Part shown: in pieces, positions 1 to 8,811 of the stretch
How the letters are laid out: every line of letters starts with the position of its first letter
How positions within the stretch are numbered: position 1 is the stretch's first letter
Source of the DNA: Acidobacteriota bacterium
GTDB taxonomy: Bacteria; Acidobacteriota; Terriglobia; Bryobacterales; UBA6623
Assembly: GCA_016125275.1 (NCBI GenBank)
Contig: WGMB01000003.1
Coordinates: 1,054,001-1,118,000 of the forward strand
Direction of reading: 5' to 3'
Length of the DNA: 64,000 nt
The notes under the pieces: generated by a model
The model's database searches: none
The model's input: the letters and a program-made list of their open reading frames with translations, nothing else
What the model was told of the DNA's origin: nothing
Translations under genes and position numbers: made by a program

Positions 1-805
1 TGCCCGAGAAGTCCATGTGGCCCATCTTGACCTTCGGACCCTCTTCGATCATGAAGACCAGCTCGACTGACGACGGCGGGATCTGCCGCACCTGCGGCTC
101 GACCTTGGCGTACTGCCGGCCGCGCTCGCCCAGCAGCTCCTTGAGGGCCAACACGGCGCGCTGCACGGCGGTGGGATCGTAGCGGCTCTCGACCGACAGG
201 CCGACGTTGCGCTCCTTGAAGCGCTCCAGGATGTCCGACACCGTGGCCGACTTGTTGCCTTCGTAGCGGATCGTACGGACGATGCGGCGCTCGACGACGA
301 CGAAGCGGACGATCTTGCCGGACTCGCCGTCCTCGACCTCCAGGCGCAAGTCGTCGAAGTAGCCGCTGTTCCACAGCACCATGAAGTCGCGGCGCAGGCC
401 ACCCGGGTCGAAGGGGTCGCCCTTCTTGGTGAAGATGCGCGCCATCAGGCCCTCGCGGGGAGTGCGCCGGTTTCCGCGAAACTCCACTTCTTCCACGAAA
501 TCGCCGACGGCGCGCTGGGGTTTGTCCTGCACGTCCTCGAACGGCGAAGTCTGCCCGGGCTGGGCCTGGGGCACTTCCTCGAACGGGTTGGCGGGCGTGG
601 CCGGCTGCTGCTGCGCATCCGGCACTTCCTCGAACGGGTTGGCCGGTTTCTGCGGATTGGAGGCCTGCGCGAGGACGACGATCCGCGAGTGCTTACGACT
701 CTGGTCCCGGCCGGCCTCTTCCTGCTGTGCGTAGATAGCGGCGGCGCTGCACAGGAGCAGGCAGGCGAGGTTCGATAGCAGGCGCATCATGCGGAGAGCG
801 GGCAT
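1..805 (-). CDS. bamA: BamA outer-membrane assembly factor, N-terminal part (runs off the window)
   Basis: The reverse strand is open from 805 to the window edge, so only the first 268 or so residues are present. The protein starts with a signal peptide ending near a YAQQ site. A proline/glutamine-rich linker of about 70 residues follows, holding three PFE(E/D)V repeats. After it come POTRA-type segments (VEEVEFRGNRRT, IRYEGNKSATVSDIL, VFMIEEGPKV). POTRA repeats followed by a beta-barrel are the layout of BamA, which inserts barrel proteins into the outer membrane; the barrel would lie beyond position 1. I chose the ATG at 805 because a GAGGAAGGA stretch lies 13 nt upstream; in-frame ATGs at 790 and 787 are alternatives. 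TamA or another Omp85 protein is possible but less likely. Confidence 0.85.
   Translation of the reverse strand, partial: MPALRMMRLLSNLACLLLCSAAAIYAQQEEAGRDQSRKHSRIVVLAQASNPQKPANPFEEVPDAQQQPATPANPFEEVPQAQPGQTSPFEDVQDKPQRAVGDFVEEVEFRGNRRTPREGLMARIFTKKGDPFDPGGLRRDFMVLWNSGYFDDLRLEVEDGESGKIVRFVVVERRIVRTIRYEGNKSATVSDILERFKERNVGLSVESRYDPTAVQRAVLALKELLGERGRQYAKVEPQVRQIPPSSVELVFMIEEGPKVKMGHMDFSG
570..643. repeat. 23-bp direct repeat inside bamA
   Basis: The same 23 bases occur at 570-592 and 621-643, 51 bp apart, so the repeat keeps the reading frame. It encodes the repeated NPFEEVP segment of the BamA N-terminal linker. A third degenerate copy (SPFEDV) follows in the protein. Confidence 0.8.
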
Positions 806-1036
806 CTGTAACTTGAGTTCCTTCCTCGGAGGTTTCGATCGGGCTGGGCCGACCACGAGGAGTTGGTTGATGTCTGGGGCTAGTTACGCACCAAGATCGA
901 GGGCGGTTTCAAAGCGCTGTGCCCGCTGAATCGGTCGGCCACCTTAGGCAAACCCCCATTCTACCCAACCCGAAGGCTCGGTTTCTCTTTCGCATCCGAA
1001 TTCACGATCTTGCGGCTCGAACGGGCCCGTCCGGGC

Positions 1037-1678
1037 TCACTTGTCGAACTGCATCTGAGCTTCCCCGTATGGCCCATCGTAGTAGAACACCAGCCGTTTG
1101 AGCTTGTTCTTCGGGTTCACCTGGAAGTACAAGTAGCCGGAGATGTCCTGATTCGTCTCGTCGAGCGGCAACTCGAGCGCCTCGAGGCGTTCGACCAGAG
1201 TCTGCGTGCTGGCGTCGTGCTTGGCGTTCACCGTCGTCTCAGCCGTCCCGCCGCCGCCGTTGCCGACGCCGGTGGGCCGCTGGCCGATCCCCGGCAGGCC
1301 GCCGCCCAGCACGGGCCCGGCCTGGCCGAACACACCGCCGCCGGAGGTGCGCCCCTGGCCCAGCGCCAGGACCGAAGAACCGGCGATGCGGCTCGGCGAC
1401 TGGGCGTGCGAGGTCTCGTTGTCGGCGCGCGACTTGAGCAGAAAGTCTTCCCGGCTCAACTTCATGTGCGTGTCGTAGAACGGCCGCAGCTTCAGTTCGA
1501 TCAGGATGAACTCCTCGTCGAGATCGTCGCCCAGCATCTGCTCGATCTGGCGGACGTCATTGATCAGCCGCGCGCTGAGCTCGAGCTTCTCGAGACGCAC
1601 GGTGCGCCATTCCGTCTGCGCACACAATGGCGCGACGGCCGCCAGGGCTGTCATCGAGAACCAGAGCAAAGACCGCAT
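1037..1678 (-). CDS. Secreted protein of unknown function
   Basis: This 213-residue protein has a clear signal peptide (residues 1-20, cleavage after LCAQ or similar). A charged, mostly helical N-terminal half (LELSARLINDVRQIEQMLGDDLDEEF) is followed by a glycine-rich, low-complexity stretch at about residues 105-145 and a short C-terminal region with alternating hydrophobic residues (YLYFQVNPKNKLKRLVFYYDG). I do not recognise the family. It lies about 230 bp upstream of bamA on the same strand, but the gap suggests separate transcription. The ATG at 1678 has a weak GGGG element and a CATAAT hexamer upstream. A periplasmic or envelope-associated role is only inferred from the signal peptide. 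Confidence 0.7.
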   Translation of the reverse strand: MRSLLWFSMTALAAVAPLCAQTEWRTVRLEKLELSARLINDVRQIEQMLGDDLDEEFILIELKLRPFYDTHMKLSREDFLLKSRADNETSHAQSPSRIAGSSVLALGQGRTSGGGVFGQAGPVLGGGLPGIGQRPTGVGNGGGGTAETTVNAKHDASTQTLVERLEALELPLDETNQDISGYLYFQVNPKNKLKRLVFYYDGPYGEAQMQFDK

Positions 1679-1789
1679 GGCGATCCCCTAAACCCGAGGG
1701 CGATTATGACACATGCCCGGCGGCTTCGCGGTTCGGCTCCATACATGGCGTGGAGGACGGCGCCCTTACGCTACGATCAGGCAAACGGC

Positions 1790-2728
1790 ATGTCGAAACA
1801 GTGGATGCTCGGCGTCGGCGTCGGCCTGGATCTGGGCGGGATTGCGCTGATCGTGCTCGGACTGGAGGAAGCCGGCTGGCAGTTGGCCTTGGGGCTGGCG
1901 ATGATGCTGGTCGGCACGGTGCTGGTCACCAGGGCCTTTCAAGGCGCGGAGGCGCCGGCCGAACCGGACGCCGCCACGGTCAGCCGCAAGCTGGACCGAT
2001 GGAGGCCCGAGCCGGAGCTCCGCGCCGATCCGCCGCGCAAGGTCAAACCCACCTTCACGGCCTGGCTCACCATCGGCGCCTGGAGCGCCATGCTGGCGGT
2101 GGCGGGCGGATTCGCCTGGTACAACGTGTTGGAGCTGAACCCGCCGATCCCTTCGCAAGGGCTGCTCGAATCCGAGGGCGCGCACGTGGGGGCCGAGATT
2201 CATCGCAAGGAAGTCCGCGATCACGAGGGCGGCCGGCGACGCTACTACCTCTACTACAACTTCCAGGATCAGACCGGCTCCAGCGTACGCTCAAGCGTCG
2301 TCGTCTCCAAGACCCTCTTCGACCGCTACCGCGAAGGCGCCAGCCTCGACGTGGTCTACCTGCCGGGCGACCCCATGGTGCACTTCGTCCCGGCGCTGAC
2401 CCAGGCGTCGTTCGCCCTGCGCGCGCTGCTGATGGGCGCCGTCGTCGCGATGTTCTTTCTTTTTCTGCTGATCGCGCGGATGCTGCGGCATCGCCGGCTG
2501 GCCCGCTCCGGGCGGGCGGTAGCCGGTATGGTCGAGAAAGTTTCCCGCCGCGGCGGCTCCAAGAGCCTCCGCATCCGCTACTCGAACAGCCAGGGGAAGG
2601 AGCAGACGTTGACGGCGTTCGAGCGCAACCCCGCGCGCAAGACCGGAGACGTGGTGACCGTGATGACGGACCGGGCCGGCGAGGCCGAGATGTATTCGCT
2701 GCTGCTGTTCCGCGCCGTGGAGCAGTGA
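1790..2728 (+). CDS. DUF3592-like membrane protein
   Basis: The 312-residue protein has two N-terminal hydrophobic segments (residues 5-22 and 27-45), a third near 115-135 (WLTIGAWSAMLAVAGGFAWY) and a fourth near 225-250 (ALRALLMGAVVAMFFLFLL). The extracytoplasmic stretch between the last two contains RRRYYLYYNFQD and a VVYLPGDP motif. That motif is typical of DUF3592 proteins, small membrane proteins of unknown function whose outer part resembles a beta-sandwich. The open frame extends upstream to 1010, but that part overlaps the divergent gene and reads as a shadow. The ATG at 1790 follows a TACGAT hexamer by 12 nt. The gene converges on the sulfatase that ends at 2748. Confidence 0.75.
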   Translation: MSKQWMLGVGVGLDLGGIALIVLGLEEAGWQLALGLAMMLVGTVLVTRAFQGAEAPAEPDAATVSRKLDRWRPEPELRADPPRKVKPTFTAWLTIGAWSAMLAVAGGFAWYNVLELNPPIPSQGLLESEGAHVGAEIHRKEVRDHEGGRRRYYLYYNFQDQTGSSVRSSVVVSKTLFDRYREGASLDVVYLPGDPMVHFVPALTQASFALRALLMGAVVAMFFLFLLIARMLRHRRLARSGRAVAGMVEKVSRRGGSKSLRIRYSNSQGKEQTLTAFERNPARKTGDVVTVMTDRAGEAEMYSLLLFRAVEQ

Positions 2729-2747
2729 GGCTTCCCCCGGGCCGGGC

Positions 2748-4133
2748 TCACAGGGTCGGCAGCGACCGGCGCCAAGACAGCAGCGCCTCCGACAGCCGCT
2801 TCGCCACGTCCGGATGGTCCGCGGCCACGTTGTCGCGCTCGCCGGTCGAGGCGTCCAGATCGTAGAGCTCCAGCCGCGACCCGTCGGCATTGACCAGCAG
2901 CTTCCAACGCCCGTCGCGAATCGCCAGGTTCGGGCTGCGGTCCTCCTCCAGACCCGGGGCCAGATAGGTCTCGTCGCGGCCGTACTCCCAAAGCAGCGGC
3001 TTGCGGCGCGCCGAAGGCTCGCCCAGCAGGACGGAGCTGCGATCCTCGCCGTCGAAGGCGACCGGCGGCGCTGGGACGCCCGCTAGGGCGCAGAAGGTCG
3101 GGAACAGGTCGACGCCGCCAAGAACCGAGCCGGGGTCGACCAATCCCGGACGGATCTTGCCCTTCCAACGCGCGATCAGGGGCATCTTGATGCCGCCCTC
3201 ATAGAGGCTCCACTTGCGCCCGCGCAGGCCTGCCGTGGACCCTGGGGGGTCGAAGCCTTCCTTGTAATAGCGCGGCCAGGCGGTGGGCCCGTTGTCGCTG
3301 GTGACGACGATGAGGGTCTTCTCGGCCAAGCCCAGCTCGTCAATGCGGCTGACGAGGCGGCCGATCTGCTGGTCCATGGCGTCGAGCACGGCGTAGAAGC
3401 GCTGCACGTAGGGATTGGCGGAGAAGCGCTCGTACTTGGCCAACATCTTGGGGCTGGGGTTGTGCGGGTCGTGCACGTCGTTCAGCCATAGGTGGAGGTA
3501 GAAAGGAGCGTCCTGGTGGCGTTCGATGAAGTCGATCGAGCGGTTGACCCAGATCTCTGTGAAGCGGTCCTTCTCGGCGTGCCAGATGGGTCCGCCGCCG
3601 AGCGCCTCGCTCTGGGCCGAGAGGCCGTGGTCTTCCATCAGCACCCGCTCGCCGAGCCCCTCGAACGTGACGATCGACTCGTCGAAGCCATAGGCCTTGG
3701 GATGGGGCGCGTCGTCGACGTCGCGGCCTCCCCCCATGTGCCATTTGCCGACGTGGGCGGTGGCGTAGCCGGCCCTTTGAAAGGCCCGTGCGACGCTGGG
3801 CGCCGAGGAATCCAGCCAATCCCGCATCCCTCGTTCACGGTTCCGGCGGCGGTTGTTCAGATACGAGTTGATCAGGTGGCGCGCCGGGAACTGCCCGGTG
3901 GTGATGCCGACGCGCGAGGGCGAGCAGATCGGCGAAGCCACGTAGAACTGTTCCAGGAAGAGCCCTTCGGAGGCCAGCCGATCAAGATTCTCGGTGCGTA
4001 CGTCCTTGTTGCCGGTCAGCGACAGGTCGCCGTACCCCATGTCGTCGATGTAGACGAAGACGATGTTCGGGCGCTGGGCCTGCAACGGCGCCAGGCAAGC
4101 CAAAACGGCCAGCAGCAGAGCGAGGCGTCTCAT
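2748..4133 (-). CDS. Secreted sulfatase (second gene of pair)
   Basis: The mature protein begins with RPNIVFVYIDDMGYGD, whose Asp-Asp pair binds calcium, and carries C-S-P-S-R (in SPICSPSRVGI). This is the sulfatase signature in which the Cys is converted to formylglycine. Later motifs (TAHVGKWHMGG, VTSDNGP) fit the alkaline-phosphatase-like fold. It is 461 residues with a signal peptide (MRRLALLLAVLACLAPLQAQ). It would hydrolyse sulfate esters, probably on polysaccharides, outside the cytoplasm. Its ATG overlaps the stop of the upstream sulfatase by four bases (ATGA at 4130-4133), so the two are probably translationally coupled. The open frame continues further upstream, but only as a shadow of that gene. 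No formylglycine-generating enzyme lies in the window. The exact substrate cannot be read from the sequence. Confidence 0.93.
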   Translation of the reverse strand: MRRLALLLAVLACLAPLQAQRPNIVFVYIDDMGYGDLSLTGNKDVRTENLDRLASEGLFLEQFYVASPICSPSRVGITTGQFPARHLINSYLNNRRRNRERGMRDWLDSSAPSVARAFQRAGYATAHVGKWHMGGGRDVDDAPHPKAYGFDESIVTFEGLGERVLMEDHGLSAQSEALGGGPIWHAEKDRFTEIWVNRSIDFIERHQDAPFYLHLWLNDVHDPHNPSPKMLAKYERFSANPYVQRFYAVLDAMDQQIGRLVSRIDELGLAEKTLIVVTSDNGPTAWPRYYKEGFDPPGSTAGLRGRKWSLYEGGIKMPLIARWKGKIRPGLVDPGSVLGGVDLFPTFCALAGVPAPPVAFDGEDRSSVLLGEPSARRKPLLWEYGRDETYLAPGLEEDRSPNLAIRDGRWKLLVNADGSRLELYDLDASTGERDNVAADHPDVAKRLSEALLSWRRSLPTL

Positions 4134-5578
4134 TGTCCCGGCGCTCCCGGGATCTTCCATTCCTTCGGGGCCACGAAGCCTTCCTTGCCCTCTCCGTAGG
4201 GCGGCACGCCGCCGGGCGGCTGGAGCTCTCGAAAGGCCTTGGCCTTGGCGTACATGGCCTTTACGCGAGCCGGCTCCTTGTCGGCCAAGTTGGTCGTCTC
4301 GTTGGGATCGCGGTCCAGCCGAAAGAGATAGCGCGTGCGTAGGGAGTCGTCCGCGTTGGGGTCGGCCAAGTTCGGACCGGCCACCACCAGCTTCCAAGGA
4401 CCGTCGCGGTAGGCCACCTGCTCGGTGTCTTCTCCGGCCGCGCCGATGTAGGAGTACAGCTCGCGGTCGAGCGTCTTCTGCTCGCCGGTCAGCAGCGGCC
4501 AGACGTTGCGGCCGTCGAGAGGCTTGCCGTGGCTGTCCTTTACGCCGGTCAACGCCATGAGGGTTGGCAACATGTCGATGACGGCCAGCGGCGCGGTCAC
4601 CTTCCGTCCGCCCTGGAGCCGGCCCGGCCAACGGGCAATGGCCGGCACGCGAGTGCCGCCTTCGAACGCCGTCGCCTTGGCGCCGCGCAAAGGTTCGTTG
4701 GAGCTGATGCCGCCGACGCCGCCGTTGTCGGAGAAGAAGAACAGCAGCGTGCTCTCGCGAACGCCAGCTTCGTCGATGGCGTCAAGAATCTCGCCCACCC
4801 CGTGGTCGAGCCCGGCCACCATGCCGCCCAGGATGCGGCGATTCTTCAAACGAGCGGCGGCGTTGCCGCCCCAGTCTCCCGGCACGGCCTGCAGATCCTT
4901 GTACGGCGCCAGATCCTCGGGCTTGGCCTGAAAGGGGCTGTGCGCCGCGTTGAAGGGCACGTAGCACAGGAACGGCGAGCCGCTGCGGGCGGCGTCGCGG
5001 ATGAAACGGGAGGCCTCGCGGGCGATCAGGTCGGTCGAGTAGCCCTTGTCGTAGCTGGGCTCATAGCCGCGGTGCCAATCGAGCTCGCCTTCGCGCTCGT
5101 GGCTGAAGTAGTCGACCGCCCCGTTGTAGTGGCCGTAGAACTCGGTGAAGCCGCGCCGCAGCGGATGGTACTTCACGTCCGAGTGCCCCAGGTGCCATTT
5201 GCCGAAGACGCCCCGCTGGGCGTAGCCGGCTTCAGCCAGCACATTCGCCAGAGTGACCTCGCTCGTATCCAGGCCGCCGGCCCGCCATGGCGGAAAGACG
5301 GTGCGCATGGCGCCGTAGCGAATCGGGTAGCGGCCGGTCATCAGGCCGGCGCGGGTGGGCGAGCAGACCGGGAAGACGTAGAACTGATCCAGCTCCACGC
5401 CTTCCTTGGCCAAGGCGTCGATTCGCGGCGTCCGGATCGGCGAGCCGTGGTAGCTCACGTCCTGCCAGCCCAGGTCGTCGGCCAGCAGAATCACGATGTT
5501 GGGCTTCTCAGCGGCGCCGGCCGGCGCGACGAGGCCGGCGGCGATGGCAAGGATCGCGGACAACAGGACGGTTCGCAT
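4130..5578 (-). CDS. Secreted arylsulfatase A-like sulfatase (first gene of pair)
   Basis: This 482-residue protein has a signal peptide (to about residue 22), the metal-binding start KPNIVILLADDLGWQD and the catalytic signature C-S-P-T-R (FPVCSPTRAGLMTGRY). It also has GVFGKWHLGH and FFFSDNGG, all typical of formylglycine sulfatases. The Cys should be modified to formylglycine by a maturase encoded elsewhere. It is the promoter-proximal gene of the pair, with the downstream sulfatase overlapping its stop by ATGA. A TACAAT hexamer at 5587-5592 ends 8 nt before the ATG and there is no Shine-Dalgarno sequence, which fits a leaderless or very short-leader transcript. The divergent neighbour is a bestrophin-like channel. 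Confidence 0.93.
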   Translation of the reverse strand: MRTVLLSAILAIAAGLVAPAGAAEKPNIVILLADDLGWQDVSYHGSPIRTPRIDALAKEGVELDQFYVFPVCSPTRAGLMTGRYPIRYGAMRTVFPPWRAGGLDTSEVTLANVLAEAGYAQRGVFGKWHLGHSDVKYHPLRRGFTEFYGHYNGAVDYFSHEREGELDWHRGYEPSYDKGYSTDLIAREASRFIRDAARSGSPFLCYVPFNAAHSPFQAKPEDLAPYKDLQAVPGDWGGNAAARLKNRRILGGMVAGLDHGVGEILDAIDEAGVRESTLLFFFSDNGGVGGISSNEPLRGAKATAFEGGTRVPAIARWPGRLQGGRKVTAPLAVIDMLPTLMALTGVKDSHGKPLDGRNVWPLLTGEQKTLDRELYSYIGAAGEDTEQVAYRDGPWKLVVAGPNLADPNADDSLRTRYLFRLDRDPNETTNLADKEPARVKAMYAKAKAFRELQPPGGVPPYGEGKEGFVAPKEWKIPGAPGQ

Positions 5579-5586
5579 CGGGCGCC

Positions 5587-5624
5587 ATTGTAACCGTTTA
5601 CGCCGCCCGGCGCCGGGTTAAGCT
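5587..5624. promoter_or_regulatory. Back-to-back -10 elements of sulfatase and bestrophin genes
   Basis: On the minus strand TACAAT (5587-5592) lies 8 nt before the sulfatase ATG at 5578. On the plus strand TAAGCT (5619-5624) lies 7 nt before the bestrophin ATG at 5632. Neither start has a ribosome-binding site. The 53-bp gap would then hold two divergent promoters with nearly leaderless starts. Confidence 0.5.
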
Positions 5625-5631
5625 GGTCCGC

Positions 5632-6567
5632 ATGATCCTGAAGAGCCACATCGGCCTGGTCCAGATCTTCTTCTCGTTTCGCTCCTCCATCCTCAACAAG
5701 ATCTGGCCGAGGGTCCTGGGCATGATGGCCTTCTCGGGTGTGGTGACCTACTTCGAGCTTGGCCTCGACCAGCCCGTCTATACGCTGACCACGATCCCCT
5801 TTTCGCTGATCGGCGTGGCGCTGGGCATCTTTCTGGGCTTTCGCACCAACGCCTCCTACGCCCGCTTCTGGGAAGGCCGCCAACTGTGGGGACGCATGGT
5901 GAACGTGACGCGCACCTTCACCCGCCAGCTCGAGCTCTACTTGGTTCCCCCGGCCGGCGTGAACCCGGCGCTGGTCTCCGAATGCCGCCGCGAGATCGTG
6001 CTGCGGACCATCGCCTACGTGGAGAGTTTTCGCGCGCTGCTGCGCGACGAAGGGACCGGCGCCGCCGGCGACCGGCTCGACCCCGAAGAGCTGGCCCGCA
6101 TCGCCACACGGCGCAATCCGCCCAACGCCGTGCTGGAGATTCTGGCCGACCGCCTCCGCCTGGCCTGGCAGAAGGGCTGGATTCACGACTACCACCTGCC
6201 CGCCCTTGACGCCTCTCTGACCGAGATGACCTCCATTCAGGGCGGCTGCGAGCGCATCAAGGGAACGCCAGTGCCCTTCTCCTACAGCCTACTCATCCAT
6301 CGCATCACAGCCTTCTACTGCCTGCTGCTGCCGCTGGGAATCGTCGACAGCGTGCGATTGGCGACTCCGCTGGTCACCTTTCTAATCTGCTATGCCTTCT
6401 TCGGACTCGACGCCATCGGCGATGAGATCGAGAATCCGTTCGAGCGCGAGCCCAACGACCTGCCCCTGGACAGCCTGACCCGCAACATCGAGATCGACCT
6501 GCTGCAGATGATCGGCGAGTCGAACGTGCCGCCGACTCTGGTTCCGGTCGACGACGTGCTGACGTAA
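5632..6567 (+). CDS. Bestrophin-like (UPF0187) anion channel family protein
   Basis: The 311-residue protein matches the bacterial bestrophin layout. It has an N-terminal SFRSSILNKIWPRVL segment and paired hydrophobic helices (residues 28-50 and 50-70, ending in GFRTNASYARFWEGRQLWGRMVN). A long cytoplasmic region follows, then a second helix pair (HRITAFYCLLLPLGIVDS, LATPLVTFLICYAFFGLDAIGDEIENPF). The motif IGDEIENPF followed by NDLPLD is diagnostic for the family. Bacterial members form pentameric channels for chloride or, in some cases, cations. The frame is open back to 5287, but that part overlaps the divergent sulfatase. The ATG at 5632 follows TAAGCT by 7 nt. Confidence 0.9.
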   Translation: MILKSHIGLVQIFFSFRSSILNKIWPRVLGMMAFSGVVTYFELGLDQPVYTLTTIPFSLIGVALGIFLGFRTNASYARFWEGRQLWGRMVNVTRTFTRQLELYLVPPAGVNPALVSECRREIVLRTIAYVESFRALLRDEGTGAAGDRLDPEELARIATRRNPPNAVLEILADRLRLAWQKGWIHDYHLPALDASLTEMTSIQGGCERIKGTPVPFSYSLLIHRITAFYCLLLPLGIVDSVRLATPLVTFLICYAFFGLDAIGDEIENPFEREPNDLPLDSLTRNIEIDLLQMIGESNVPPTLVPVDDVLT

Positions 6568-6830
6568 GATTTCGCGCAGAGGGCGTAGAAACGGCGAAGG
6601 TCAAATCGAAACCGGCACGCTGCAAGGCCCGTCGAATGGAGCGTGAGGCCGATTGAGACGCTCCCGAAAAGGGAATCCGTCGAGATCGGTCGAGCATCTC
6701 CTCCTTCTTGTCCGAGGCGGGGAGATGGTAGTTCGGCGGCCGGAGCGATCATTCCAGCCTCCTCCTCGTTTCGCCGAGGCCGCCGGACTCCGACATCCCG
6801 CCTCGGGCTTTTTGCCCGCCTGAGGCCGAT

Positions 6831-8006
6831 TCAACGATCTCTGCGCGCCAGCGCCTGGGTCACAGCCGACTCCATGGCCACCTGGATCTCTCCCCACCCG
6901 ACGGCGCCGGCGCGCGCGGCGTGCTGCGCGATGACGACCCTGTGCTCGGGATGGATATAGATGCGCTGGCCGAAGATGCCGCTGGCCGCGTAGCCGCCGT
7001 GCGGGGGCAGCCACCACAGCAGGCCGTAGTCGGGGCGAGCCGGCGAGGGCGTCGTCAACTCGTGCATCCAGCCCTCGGGCAGCGCCCGGGTCCCGTCCGG
7101 CAGGCGTCCGCCGGACAGCGCGAACAGCCCCAGCCGGGCGTAGTCGCGCAAGGTCGCGCTGATGCAGCAGCCGCCGAACTCTCCGCCGCCGGGCTCGGTC
7201 AGGCTCCAGTACGCGTCGGACTCCATGCCGAAAGGCCGCCAGATCTTCTCGCTCAGATAAGTGGCGAGATTGTTGCCGATCGCCGAGCGCAGCAAGGTTC
7301 CCACCAGGTTGGTCTCGGCGGTGTTGTAGTTGAACCGGACGCCGGGCTCGGCGACGCGGCGCTTGCCGCGCAAACGGGCTTCGAGGGCAAGGGTGCTCCA
7401 GTCAGCCGTGCTGACGTCGGACTTCGGATCGTCGTAGGTCTCATCCCATGCGACGCCCGACGCCATCTGCATCAGCGCCCGCAGGCTGGTCTGGTCATAC
7501 GGCGAGCCCTTCATGCGCGGCAGATAGTCGCTGACCTTCACGTCGAGGTCCCGAATATAGCCGTCCTCGATCGCCGCGCCGATCAGCAGAGAGGTCGCCG
7601 ACTTGGCAACCGAGTAAGAGACCCACCGGGTGTCCGCCGTGTTGCCGAGGCCGTAGCGCTCGTAGACGATCTTGCCGTCCTGCACGACCAGCAATCCCGC
7701 CAAGTTGGTCTGGACGAAGTACTCCTCCAGGCTGATCGTCTTGCCGCCCGCCACGAGCTCGACGGGCCCCAACTCCCGCTCGGCCTTCGGCAGCGGGTAG
7801 GCGGAGTCTCCCGCCGGGACCCTGCGCGCCGGCAGGACCTTCTCGTAGTTGCGGAAGCCGGCGACCTTCTGCTCCAGCGTCCAAACCAAGGGGGTGGGCG
7901 GCCCGAGATACTTGGCGTCGTCGGCTGGGTCGATCCAAGGCGCCTGGGCCGAAGCCGTCCAGGCGCCGCCGATCAGCAGTAACGCAATCGTCAAGAAACG
8001 GGCCAT
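6831..8006 (-). CDS. Secreted serine hydrolase, beta-lactamase/6-aminohexanoate-dimer hydrolase type
   Basis: This 391-residue protein has a signal peptide (MARFLTIALLLIGGAWTASAQ). It contains the S-x-x-K catalytic pair in SYSVAKSATS and the second motif with a catalytic Tyr in FNYNTAETNLVG. The C-terminal region (GLLWWLPPHGGYAASGIFGQRIYIHPE) occupies the usual third-motif position. These fit class C beta-lactamase-fold esterases/amidases such as 6-aminohexanoate-dimer hydrolase. The substrate is unknown; a carboxylesterase or D-amino-acid amidase role is equally possible. The frame is open upstream to 8510, but that is the shadow of the divergent transaldolase gene. The 263 bp after its stop (6568-6830) hold no gene that I can support. 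Confidence 0.88.
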   Translation of the reverse strand: MARFLTIALLLIGGAWTASAQAPWIDPADDAKYLGPPTPLVWTLEQKVAGFRNYEKVLPARRVPAGDSAYPLPKAERELGPVELVAGGKTISLEEYFVQTNLAGLLVVQDGKIVYERYGLGNTADTRWVSYSVAKSATSLLIGAAIEDGYIRDLDVKVSDYLPRMKGSPYDQTSLRALMQMASGVAWDETYDDPKSDVSTADWSTLALEARLRGKRRVAEPGVRFNYNTAETNLVGTLLRSAIGNNLATYLSEKIWRPFGMESDAYWSLTEPGGGEFGGCCISATLRDYARLGLFALSGGRLPDGTRALPEGWMHELTTPSPARPDYGLLWWLPPHGGYAASGIFGQRIYIHPEHRVVIAQHAARAGAVGWGEIQVAMESAVTQALARRDR

Positions 8007-8151
8007 GGGCGGCGGCGGCGCGCTCGGCCGCGTCGACAAGCCCCCACCGTAGCGCAAGGGGCGGTCCCGAGACCGCGGGCGGGTTTGCCACTTGTCCTGC
8101 AACGCCATCGGGATAGAATAGAGACTCGCATTCGCCCGCGAGGTCCCACCC

Positions 8152-8802
8152 ATGAAAATCTTTCTTGATACCGCCAATCTCGACCAGATCCGCAAGGCCG
8201 CCGAGTACGGCGTGGTCGACGGCATCACGACTAATCCGTCGTTGATCGCGGCCGAAGGCGCGTCCAACGCCGACCAGATCCGCGCCATCTGCGACATCAT
8301 CGACGGCGACATCAGCGCCGAAGTGGTCGCGACCGAGGCGACCGACATGGTCCGCGAGGGCCGCGAGTTGGCCTCCATCCACGACAACGTCGTCGTCAAG
8401 ATCCCCTTGATTCGCGAAGGCATCAAGGCCGTCAAGCAGCTCTCCTCCGAGGGCATCCGAGTCAACGTGACACTCTGCTTCTCGGCCCCCCAGGCCCTGC
8501 TGGCCGCCAAGGCCGGCGCCTACATCATCAGCCCCTTCATCGGGCGCCTCGATGACCTGGCCAGCGAGGGCATGGATCTGATTCGCGACATCGTCACGAT
8601 CTACGACACCTACGGCTATCCGACGCAGGTGCTGGCGGCTTCCATCCGCGGCCCGCTGCACGTTCGCGACGCGGCCCTGGCCGGCGCCCACATCGCTACG
8701 CTGCCGGCGAAGGTGTTCGACCAGATGTTCAGCCATCCGCTCACCGATATCGGTCTCGAGAAGTTTCTCGCCGACTATCACAAGAGCCTGCAGAACGCCT
8801 AA
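8152..8802 (+). CDS. tal: Transaldolase (short TalC/FSA-type)
   Basis: The 216-residue protein is a short-form transaldolase: it starts MKIFLDTANLDQIRKAAEYGVVDGITTNPSL and carries the Schiff-base lysine in VVVKIPL. Fructose-6-phosphate aldolase and transaldolase of this size differ at two active-site positions. Here the residues are Glu in ISAEVVA and Phe in ISPFIGRLDD, the transaldolase pattern rather than the Gln/Tyr of E. coli FSA. It would transfer the dihydroxyacetone unit between sugar phosphates in the non-oxidative pentose phosphate pathway, in the cytoplasm. A TAGAAT hexamer about 35 nt upstream and a GAGG element near the ATG indicate a normal leadered start. Confidence 0.93.
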   Translation: MKIFLDTANLDQIRKAAEYGVVDGITTNPSLIAAEGASNADQIRAICDIIDGDISAEVVATEATDMVREGRELASIHDNVVVKIPLIREGIKAVKQLSSEGIRVNVTLCFSAPQALLAAKAGAYIISPFIGRLDDLASEGMDLIRDIVTIYDTYGYPTQVLAASIRGPLHVRDAALAGAHIATLPAKVFDQMFSHPLTDIGLEKFLADYHKSLQNA

Positions 8803-8811
8803 GGCCGAGGA

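Noticed and set aside
1010-1789. In-frame N-terminal extension of the DUF3592-like gene
   Set aside because: It runs antisense to the secreted-protein gene at 1037-1678, lacks a domain and would place the first membrane helix far inside the protein.
8152-8802. Fructose-6-phosphate aldolase instead of transaldolase
   Set aside because: The two discriminating positions are Glu and Phe as in transaldolases, not Gln and Tyr as in E. coli FSA.
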